Shown here piece after piece: positions 8,101 to 14,506 of a stretch of 28,140 nucleotides of DNA. Location of the stretch: the NCBI GenBank assembly GCA_964357255.1, contig CAYHKQ010000025.1, forward strand, positions 1 through 28,140, read 5' to 3'. Both the position numbers and the translations under genes were made by a program. Source of the DNA: JBBTIS01 sp038059855. Lineage in GTDB: Bacteria > Elusimicrobiota > Elusimicrobia > JACQPE01. Each line of letters opens with the position of its first letter. The first letter of the stretch is position 1. The notes below the pieces were generated by a model. It was not told where the DNA came from and searched no databases. It saw only the letters and a list, made by a program, of their open reading frames with translations.

Positions 8101-8760
8101 ATGCCCGGATTCCGTTTTGACTGGCGCCATCCTTGCCTTATTCATTTTGCCGCTTTTGCCGGCTTGAGCCTCGTGACGGCGTTGGGTTTGTTGAATCAGT
8201 TTGATTTGTGGTGCACGCGCGTTTTGCAGTTTTTTGCCGGCCATGAAACGGATTGTCGCGCTGTTTTGTTCAATTGGGTTGGGTCGCCCGAGTTTACCGG
8301 ATTGGTCACTTTGATTCTGGCCGGCCTGTTCTGGCTGAAATTTTCACCGCGACAGAGCCTGTTTTTTTTGGGGGCCATGGCCCTGGGCACGATCGTGGAG
8401 GTGGCGGCGAAATTTTGGTTGCCTCAAATGCCCATTCCCGATGAGATTCAGCGCGGTTGCGAGTTCCTGTCAGGGGGCATAATTACAATGGATAGCCCCG
8501 GAAGCTATCCCAGCGGGCACATGTTCCGCACCGCTTTTTTAATTTTTATCGTTGATCGGTTCCGAATTTTTGGTTCGGGTTTGATCAATCAAATAATAAC
8601 GCGCTTAACGTTGATTCTTTTGATTATTTTGATGTTGGCGACCCGGGTGTATCTGGGCGAGCATTGGGCCAGCGACGTGATCGGCGGCCTGATTTTGGCA
8701 TTGGCCGTTTCCCTGTTGGTTCCGGCCCCCGCATTGCCCTCTCCTCTTGGGAGAGGGTAG
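8101..8760 (+). CDS. PAP2-family membrane phosphatase
   Basis: A 219-residue integral membrane protein of the type 2 phosphatidic acid phosphatase superfamily, which acts on lipid phosphates such as undecaprenyl diphosphate, phosphatidate or lipid A phosphates. Motif C2 PSGHM has H140. Motif C3 TRVYLGEHWASD has R182, H188 and D192. Motif C1 (K-x6-RP) is degenerate: K104 is present but the RP pair reads PI. ATG 8101 is 5 nt after the TPR stop. The last residues (PALPSPLGRG) are encoded by a palindromic dispersed repeat that also supplies the stop codon, so the native C-terminus was probably replaced. The substrate is not predictable. Confidence 0.83.
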   Translation: MPGFRFDWRHPCLIHFAAFAGLSLVTALGLLNQFDLWCTRVLQFFAGHETDCRAVLFNWVGSPEFTGLVTLILAGLFWLKFSPRQSLFFLGAMALGTIVEVAAKFWLPQMPIPDEIQRGCEFLSGGIITMDSPGSYPSGHMFRTAFLIFIVDRFRIFGSGLINQIITRLTLILLIILMLATRVYLGEHWASDVIGGLILALAVSLLVPAPALPSPLGRG

Positions 8761-8768
8761 GGTGAGGG
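8737..8768 (+). repeat. Dispersed palindromic repeat at a gene junction
   Basis: CCCTCTCC (8737-8744) and GGAGAGGG (8750-8757) are perfect inverted arms around a 5-nt loop, followed by TAGGGTGAGGG (8758-8768). This has the look of a short palindromic element scattered through many bacterial genomes. Here it provides the PAP2 stop (TAG 8758-8760), a purine-rich Shine-Dalgarno segment and the GTG start (8762) of the next gene. Assignment to a known family is from memory and needs a search. Confidence 0.6.
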
Positions 8769-10153
8769 ATTCAACGAAGAGCCGATTTTTTATTTTCTTT
8801 CGCCCTGGGCGTTTTTTTTTAGTCGCCCTGGGCGTCTTTCTTTTGGGACCGGTTCTGTGCGCCGCTAAAAAAGAAAAGGCTCCGATAATCGGCAATCCCT
8901 TGAAGGTTTTAAAGCCTCTTGTCTGGGATTTGGAATTGGCGAGCTTTTGGCTGGCCGAATTAGCTCATCGGCGCGAACCCTTCGGCGAATTTACCCGGCC
9001 GCCGGATATTGCGGACCGGCGTAGTCTCGCGGGAAAAGCGCGGCTGTTCGAAAAGGAGATCGAGAGGTATTTTTTACGCGACTCGGGCCGCCTTTTTTGG
9101 AGCCAGATTCCGAACGACCTGGGGGACATGGCGATTTGGCAGGGTTATTATACGGCGTATCGCGCTTTTGAATATGCCGTTACAAAATCCACCCGAACCC
9201 TCGGATTCTTGAAAAAAGCGTTACAGGGCCATGTCCTTCTTCAGGCCGGCTACGGGGAGGCGTATTTGGTGCGCGGCGTGGATCCTGCCGCCGGCGACGC
9301 CTTGAGGCATCCTTTCTATCATGAGGGACATCCGTATTCCTGGGTGGATGACGCGAGCGGCTCTTCGCTTTCAGGGATCGTTTTTGGATTAAACGCGGCT
9401 TATCAATTCGGCGACGCCGAAGCGCGCGGCGAGGCCAAGCGCCTTATCGTTGAATTGGCCGGCAACTTCATCAAGCATAACTACCGTTTGTTGAACACGG
9501 ACGCTCGCCCGTCTCGATGGGGGGACCACCGGCCTAGCGGCTGGGCGCTGACGCCGCCGCGTCTGTTGACGGCGATTGCCCTGCTGAACTTGGCTCGGGC
9601 GGCCGGCGGGGACGAAGTTTTTTCCGTTGAGAAAAATAATTTTTTTAGCAACGCCATTGTGCGAAAAATCGCCGCCAGCGGGGAGGTTCATTTTTTATGG
9701 TATGCCAAGGAGTTTAATCAGCATCTGGCGTTTATGAATTATTATGTTCTTTTAGCCACGGAAGACGACCCTGCGTGGCGCGGTTATTGGATGAAGGGTC
9801 TGGACAAACTGATGGGCAAGTTTTGCAGGGAAGGAAATTCGTTTTTTGCGTTCGTATACGGAGGATATTTTACGCTTGAGCCTTCCGCAAAAGAGAAGGC
9901 CGTTCAGATGCTCGAGGAGTTTCGGTTTCCTAAGCGGCGCGAGGATGTGCGAAATTCAGAGGACGAATCTATTGAGAAGGTTGGCCGATGGAGCCGTCAG
10001 CCCTTGCCTGCGTGGCGCCGTCCTAATACGGATATCATATGGCAACGCAATCCTTATGAACTCGACGGCCATGCCGGGAACCGCTATAGCGGCGTTGATT
10101 TTTTGTTGGCCTACTGGATGGGACGCCATTTAGGGATAATAGGGACGAATTAA
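8762..10153 (+). CDS. Secreted protein, probable (alpha/alpha)-barrel glycosidase-like
   Basis: A 463-residue protein with a signal peptide (basic start, hydrophobic core at about 13-32, likely cleavage after VLCAA). The Cys there lacks a good lipobox, so a lipoprotein is not favoured. The mature part is rich in amphipathic helices and aromatic motifs such as YSWVDDASGSS, SRWGDHRPSG and FLWYAKEFNQHL. These resemble six-hairpin (alpha/alpha) sugar-active enzymes. I recognise the style of fold and cannot name a family, and no catalytic residue is assigned. GTG 8762 is chosen because GGAGAGGG lies directly upstream and the PAP2 stop ends at 8760. It is followed by an outer-membrane barrel gene with a 1-nt overlap, which suggests an envelope role. 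Confidence 0.6.
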   Translation: MRDSTKSRFFIFFRPGRFFLVALGVFLLGPVLCAAKKEKAPIIGNPLKVLKPLVWDLELASFWLAELAHRREPFGEFTRPPDIADRRSLAGKARLFEKEIERYFLRDSGRLFWSQIPNDLGDMAIWQGYYTAYRAFEYAVTKSTRTLGFLKKALQGHVLLQAGYGEAYLVRGVDPAAGDALRHPFYHEGHPYSWVDDASGSSLSGIVFGLNAAYQFGDAEARGEAKRLIVELAGNFIKHNYRLLNTDARPSRWGDHRPSGWALTPPRLLTAIALLNLARAAGGDEVFSVEKNNFFSNAIVRKIAASGEVHFLWYAKEFNQHLAFMNYYVLLATEDDPAWRGYWMKGLDKLMGKFCREGNSFFAFVYGGYFTLEPSAKEKAVQMLEEFRFPKRREDVRNSEDESIEKVGRWSRQPLPAWRRPNTDIIWQRNPYELDGHAGNRYSGVDFLLAYWMGRHLGIIGTN

Positions 10154-10680
10154 TGAGGCGTAAGGTTTGGTTTGTTGTTTTGGCGTTGGTTGTCTCGCGT
10201 TTGCCGGCCCGGGCCGCGCTTTCCTACGCGTATCCCAACGGCGTGACCCTAAAGCGCCAGGGCAATGCCGGAATAGGTTTTGTTCTGGGTAGCCCCATGG
10301 GGCTTTCGGGAAAGTATTGGCTCAAGGAAAAGCAGGCGGTCCAAGCGGGCTTTGGATACGGCCATGGTCCGGCCGTTTATGGGGATATGCTTTGGCACTG
10401 GGACGAAATTTTTCCTCCTCTTAATCGCGGCCTGTTGACGGCCCAGGCCGGTTTTGGCGGGAGCCTGAAATACCGGAATCATCAATTGGAGCTTGGTCCG
10501 CGGCTCGTCATAGGCGCGGACTATTGGACCGCGCGCTATCCCATCGAGTTTTTTGTCGAACTGGCCCCAACTTTAACGCTCATTCCTTTGTTCGTCACGC
10601 GCCTCGACGGCGCCCTCGGCGTTCGGTTTTATTTTCGGGGCTGGCCGCTTGGAAACAAGGGCGGCCAAGGCGAACAATAG
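10153..10680 (+). CDS. Small outer-membrane beta-barrel protein
   Basis: A 175-residue protein with a cleavable signal peptide (about 1-22, ending RAA). Amphipathic strands alternate through the mature part, for example AGIGFVLGSPMGLSGKYWL, AVQAGFGYGHG and GALGVRFYF. It looks like a small 8-strand outer-membrane barrel, but no specific family is certain. The chain does not end in a terminal Phe; hydrophilic residues follow YFRGWPLG, which is atypical for a BAM-recognised C-terminus. Its ATG overlaps the stop of the upstream secreted protein (TAATG), so the two are probably co-translated. Its function is unknown. Confidence 0.65.
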   Translation: MRRKVWFVVLALVVSRLPARAALSYAYPNGVTLKRQGNAGIGFVLGSPMGLSGKYWLKEKQAVQAGFGYGHGPAVYGDMLWHWDEIFPPLNRGLLTAQAGFGGSLKYRNHQLELGPRLVIGADYWTARYPIEFFVELAPTLTLIPLFVTRLDGALGVRFYFRGWPLGNKGGQGEQ

Positions 10681-10682
10681 CC

Positions 10683-11372
10683 ATGAGCGGACGTTATTCA
10701 CAGAGCGCTTCCTTTGAAGTTTTGAGGAATCGTTTCGGCCTTGACTTGGCAAGCCTGGACATCAGGCCCCGCTATAACATTGCGCCGGGACAGGTCGTCC
10801 CCTTGGCCGTGGCCGGAAAATCTCGATATCTCAAAGCCATGCGCTGGGGGCTGATCCCCTCCTGGGTCAAGGATTTTTCTTTTGGCGAGGGCTCGTTTAA
10901 CGTCCGGGCTGAGACCTTAATGGAAAAGACAAGCTTTAAATCCTCTTTTCAGAAACGGCGTTGCCTGGTTTTGGCGGACGGTTTTTATGAGTGGCGGGTT
11001 ATCGAGGGTGGCCGAAAGAAAATCCCAATGCGCATTGCCCTTAAAAGCCGCGAGCCTTTTGCTATGGCCGGAATTTGGGACATTTGGGAGCATCCCTCAA
11101 GGGGGCCGATGGAGTCCTTTGCCATCGTTACCACGCAGGCCAATGATTTCATGCGACCGATCCATGAGAGGATGCCTGTTATTTTACGGCCTCAGGATGA
11201 AGCCAAATGGCTTGATCCCCGCTTAAAGGATATTTGCGCGCTCGTGCCGCTTCTGACTCCGGCGCCCAGCGGTCCTTTTGAGGTTTACGAGGTTTCAAGC
11301 CTGATCAATTCTCCAGTCAACGATTCCCCAGAGTGTTTTAACCCTGCCAGCCATACGGAAGAAGGCGGATAA
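10683..11372 (+). CDS. SRAP-domain (YedK/HMCES family) protein with Cys2 replaced by Ser
   Basis: A 229-residue protein of the SOS-response-associated peptidase family, whose characterised members (E. coli YedK, human HMCES) covalently shield abasic sites in single-stranded DNA. Family features are RPRYNIAPGQ near 27-36, N73 in FNVRAET, E103 in DGFYEW and H161 in IHERMP. The N-terminus is MSGRYS, whereas the family is almost always MCGR: the nucleophilic Cys2 is Ser (AGC in place of TGC). No upstream in-frame start offers a Cys. ATG 10683 is 2 nt after the barrel gene stop. It is the last gene of the plus-strand cluster. It may act non-covalently or through the alpha-amine of Ser2, or be inactive. 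Confidence 0.9.
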   Translation: MSGRYSQSASFEVLRNRFGLDLASLDIRPRYNIAPGQVVPLAVAGKSRYLKAMRWGLIPSWVKDFSFGEGSFNVRAETLMEKTSFKSSFQKRRCLVLADGFYEWRVIEGGRKKIPMRIALKSREPFAMAGIWDIWEHPSRGPMESFAIVTTQANDFMRPIHERMPVILRPQDEAKWLDPRLKDICALVPLLTPAPSGPFEVYEVSSLINSPVNDSPECFNPASHTEEGG

Positions 11373-11380
11373 AGCGGATA

Positions 11381-11544
11381 AGGTTTGCGAATTTCTTTAG
11401 ACAATCGAAGTGGCCAAGGAAGGCCGCTCGTGGTGAGCTTGTCGAACCATGAGCAAAACGCGAACTTCGCCTTGGCTCATCCTTCGACAAGCTCAGGATG
11501 AGCGGTGTAACTTCAAATGGCTAAAGAAATTCAGGTTTGCGAAT
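11381..11544. mobile_element. MITE-like hairpin element with 12-nt flanking direct repeats
   Basis: A 144-nt segment (11389-11532) is almost wholly self-complementary. The outer arms 11390-11411 and 11510-11531 match at 19 of 22 positions, and the inner arms 11424-11454 and 11475-11505 match at 25 of 31. The inner arms contain TTCGACAAGCTCA and its complement, which resembles a widely dispersed bacterial intergenic palindrome. AGGTTTGCGAAT occurs at 11381-11392 and again at 11533-11544, flanking the hairpin like a target-site duplication. It has no coding capacity and sits between two convergent genes, where it may also act as a transcript terminator. Confidence 0.65.
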
Positions 11545-11560
11545 CCTATGAAAATCCAAG

Positions 11561-13471
11561 TCAGCGATTTAATTGTCGGTCCAAGTCGTCCTCCACGCTT
11601 TCAACGGCGCGCATTCCGCGTTGATCGTCAAAATCGTTCCAAATGGCGTTTTGCGGGTTTTGTGGCAGGTTATGAAAATTTAAGGCCTGGTTAATAACCC
11701 TACCTTCCTCAGACGAAAAGTAGTAGCAGTGGCTTCCGTCTTTGCAACGAAGATCATGATGAATTGAAGGGCTACCATTATTCTTTTGATACCAAGCCGC
11801 AATCTCTTTTGGATCCGCGGTTTTTTGAGGAGGCTGGAGGATCCGGCCCCAATCCACGATGACAAGCCCGTGCTCCTGCGTTCGTATGACCGGCACCGAA
11901 TGACCGACTTCGGTCCCAAAAACGCTGACAGCGCGGGCCTCAATGGGAATTCCCATGATTTCGCCCATCATGTTCGCTGTTTTAACGGCCAATTGCGCCG
12001 CGCCGGTGCAGACAAGCACGGGCCGTTGCGCGCCATCTTGATACGACAAGCTCCAGGAGTCGAATATTTCATCCACGGAATTCGTATTCAGAACCCCGTC
12101 ATTCTCCTTGTGGTTGTAATTGTTCTTCATTGCGTATCGGGTCAGCGTGGCCGCCACCGCTAAAACGCAAAGACTCTGCCGGCCGGGCATAATCCCTTCG
12201 CACCCACGGGAAAGGGCGCCGACAAATTCATCATGATCTTTGGAAATTTCAAGGACCTGGTAGAACATGTTATTGAACTCCGAGGATTTGGCAAAATTCC
12301 AAACTTTTTCATTAAGCGCCCAGGGATCCTGGCCGGGGGCTTGACTTGATTTGCCTTCGGAGCGTGTTCGCGTTTCCATGCGGATTGTTTTTGCCCTTTC
12401 TTTGTGTTCCCATTGTCCTGAAAACGAAAGGCCGGTTTCAAAGGCTATCCGATCGGTGTCCGCTGAGGCGCCGGGAAAACTTACGCGTTTGGCGCCGGCC
12501 CATGAGCCGACGATAAACCAATCGGCGACATTAAGCGAAGTCCTTAATCCACCGCCCTGTTCGTTGGGCGCAAAAGCGTCTCGACTCCACTGAAAATGGC
12601 CTGCTCCGGCAACTCCGATGTTCGGATCGCTATAAGCCACGTATGGCCGCAGATTAGTGTAAGGCTGGTTCAGCCCAATGTTGCCTTGAGCGCCGGCCGT
12701 TAAAGTGGAATCGCCAAATTTCTGTTCAACTGCCACATTGGCCGAGAGGTTTTGGACTGTAACGCTTTTGTTCGGCATTCCAGAAGGCGTTCTATTGCGG
12801 AAGTTATCAGCATTTGTAACGTCAAAATTGACGCCCGTAATTCCCTTGAGTCGCGTATTGGCGCTTATATCGGAACCTGCCGCAATGCCAGCATTGAATT
12901 CTATGGGATTTTGAGAGGGCATCTTGTCACTTCCACCGCCGATTCCATCGGTCGCCGTATCCTGGAAGGCCCAAAAAAGATCCGCTCCGAGATAGGGACC
13001 TAAAACAATATCCTTCGCTACACGCGATAAATAACTGCCGTTTAAGCCCAGGCCTGCCGTCATCAGGCTACGGCCGAATTGCAAAGGAGCGGCAGGGTCG
13101 TTTTTGGAGAGGTTCATACTGGCGCCGCCGAATGTCGCCTGTCCCTTGAGCGTCAGGTTTTCGCCGGCATATTCCCCTGCGACAATAGCGGCTGTAAAAG
13201 GGCTCCAGGACATGGGCCCTCCTCTGATAGCTCCTGTGCGAAAACCCAGAGTATATGCATCCCACAGGTTTCCAATGGAAAAACCGGCATAACCTGCGTT
13301 GTTGTCCGCATAGGCTTCCACCTGGGGATAGACCGTGTCAACCGTCTCGCTTGGCGCCGGACCGGCATCTTTTTGTCGGCCATGGGTTTCTTGCGTCGCA
13401 GAAGACTCTTGCGCCCAAATGGCCTTGTCGGGCGAATAAACTAAAAAGGCGATAATTAGTATTGTTTTCAT
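11561..13471 (-). CDS. Signal peptide, beta-barrel and transglutaminase-like domain fusion protein
   Basis: A 636-residue protein in three parts. A signal peptide covers about 1-20 (cleavage near AIWA-QE). About 45-355 is rich in alternating amphipathic strands and Gly/aromatic residues and reads as an outer-membrane beta-barrel. The remaining region, from about 380, is helical and ends in a cysteine-protease/transglutaminase-like core. C488 in LVCTGAAQ is followed by the helix LAVKTANMMG, then H524 in VGHSVPV and D540 in VIVDWGR. These have the order and spacing of the Cys-His-Asp triad of that superfamily. It could cross-link, hydrolyse or process proteins at the outer membrane. No family name is recognised for the full architecture. 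No good Shine-Dalgarno precedes ATG 13471; upstream are operator-like repeats. It is convergent with the SRAP gene. Confidence 0.65.
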   Translation of the reverse strand: MKTILIIAFLVYSPDKAIWAQESSATQETHGRQKDAGPAPSETVDTVYPQVEAYADNNAGYAGFSIGNLWDAYTLGFRTGAIRGGPMSWSPFTAAIVAGEYAGENLTLKGQATFGGASMNLSKNDPAAPLQFGRSLMTAGLGLNGSYLSRVAKDIVLGPYLGADLFWAFQDTATDGIGGGSDKMPSQNPIEFNAGIAAGSDISANTRLKGITGVNFDVTNADNFRNRTPSGMPNKSVTVQNLSANVAVEQKFGDSTLTAGAQGNIGLNQPYTNLRPYVAYSDPNIGVAGAGHFQWSRDAFAPNEQGGGLRTSLNVADWFIVGSWAGAKRVSFPGASADTDRIAFETGLSFSGQWEHKERAKTIRMETRTRSEGKSSQAPGQDPWALNEKVWNFAKSSEFNNMFYQVLEISKDHDEFVGALSRGCEGIMPGRQSLCVLAVAATLTRYAMKNNYNHKENDGVLNTNSVDEIFDSWSLSYQDGAQRPVLVCTGAAQLAVKTANMMGEIMGIPIEARAVSVFGTEVGHSVPVIRTQEHGLVIVDWGRILQPPQKTADPKEIAAWYQKNNGSPSIHHDLRCKDGSHCYYFSSEEGRVINQALNFHNLPQNPQNAIWNDFDDQRGMRAVESVEDDLDRQLNR

Positions 13472-13509
13472 GGCTATATAAAGTGTATAGGAAATTTAAA
13501 AAATTACAT

Positions 13510-13548
13510 TGGACTTTAGTCCTATATCAGCATAGGACTTTAGACCTA
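13510..13548. promoter_or_regulatory. Two imperfect palindromes with GGACTTTAG cores, operator-like
   Basis: GGACTTTAGTCC (13511-13522; arms GGACT/AGTCC) and a related second copy, TAGGACTTTAGACCTA (about 13533-13548), lie about 22 nt apart, roughly two helical turns. They sit 40-75 nt upstream of the minus-strand start at 13471 in a gene-free, AT-rich interval. Spacing on one helix face suggests a dimeric regulator site for the barrel fusion gene. An AT-rich TATACA-like -10 on the minus strand lies between them and the start. The regulator is unknown. Confidence 0.4.
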
Positions 13549-13583
13549 ATTTTATGACCACAAAACCGGTTGGAGTAATTCCC

Positions 13584-14300
13584 TTACCGGCATTGTTTAG
13601 CAGGGAGGTCCCTCCTTTCGCGTTCCTCATTGACCAGGGTAACAATGCTGTCAAAACGGGAGCAAAGAAAATTCAGGGCGGATTGATAAAGGCGGACCGA
13701 TTCCTCCTCCGCGATCGCCATTTCCATAATTTCCGTTCTAACGGTATCCCTTAGCTCTTTATCATCGGGGTTGTCGTCGTAAAGTTCATGCATGGCGCTG
13801 ATGGCGCTGATGGCCGGCCAATAATCTATTTTGCCTCGTTCCCTTCCTCCGGGGCGGACGAATTTCATGAAATTAACAAAGACAACGGCCGCGTTTCTTC
13901 GCACGGACCGCGATTTTCGTTCCCTGGCGATCGTTTCAACGGTTCTTAAAAAGAAGGTGGCGGCATAAGTGTTCATATTGGCCAATTTGATGTAGCGATG
14001 AATAGCGCCGGCAACATAGTGGTCGGAAACATCCCGGTCCAAAAGTAAATTCGTAATGCCGGTATTAATAGTGATCCACTCTTCATCTAAAAATCCCTGA
14101 TGGAGCATGCTTTCAAAAAGCTTGTCTGTCTGTTCCTGTTTTTGTCCGCCCCTTTCGTTCCTGGCGCGCTCAATTTCGGCGGTGACATCGTTAATCGCGG
14201 TCTCAGCGCGGCGGGATTTTTTTCCTTTGGCAAAAGTAATGTCGTCGCCGGCCAATAACAGGCCTGCCGCAATCAATGCCGTGAGTCCATATTTTTTCAT
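13584..14300 (-). CDS. Exported helical protein of unknown function
   Basis: About 238 residues starting at ATG 14300: a clear signal peptide (MKKYGLTALIAAGLLLAG, cleavage near TFA-KG), then a basic, Arg-rich, all-helical mature domain without transmembrane segments. A longer form from TTG 14330 has a better placed AAGGTGG ribosome binding site, so the start is uncertain; the signal peptide works in either case. The C-terminus (RDLPAKQCR) contains one of two Cys. I recognise no family. The helical repeats could be HEAT- or TPR-like. It is 112 nt upstream of the barrel fusion gene on the same strand, but the operator-like repeats between them suggest separate control. Confidence 0.6.
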   Translation of the reverse strand: MKKYGLTALIAAGLLLAGDDITFAKGKKSRRAETAINDVTAEIERARNERGGQKQEQTDKLFESMLHQGFLDEEWITINTGITNLLLDRDVSDHYVAGAIHRYIKLANMNTYAATFFLRTVETIARERKSRSVRRNAAVVFVNFMKFVRPGGRERGKIDYWPAISAISAMHELYDDNPDDKELRDTVRTEIMEMAIAEEESVRLYQSALNFLCSRFDSIVTLVNEERERRDLPAKQCR

Positions 14301-14330
14301 ACCTCTTAAGTTTAAACCAAAAGGCCGCAA

Positions 14331-14506
14331 AAATCCACCTTATGTTTTTAGCAGGCAGGGGTGAAGAATTGCAAGCGGCGGTTTATTGGTCTGTATAGAG
14401 CGCTAAGAAAAATGAGTTAATACGCAATGCGCGGTTCCGCGTTCTGGAAGCGCATCGAGGCGGAGATTTATGAGTTCATGAGATTGATGGAGACTTGGGA
14501 GGGCCA
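14331..14506 (+). other. Intergenic region upstream of copA with a possible 31-codon frame
   Basis: No gene is convincing here. A frame at 14427-14522 (ATG to TGA, 31 codons, starting MRGSAFWKR) overlaps the copA start by 16 nt. It could be a leader peptide that couples translation, or a remnant of a longer gene. It has no clear Shine-Dalgarno. No CsoR or CueR operator is recognised. Confidence 0.25.

Noticed and set aside
8801..8820. Rho-independent terminator inside the secreted protein gene
   Set aside because: The GC palindrome has no room for a loop of normal size, and the gene continues through it with a good reading frame.
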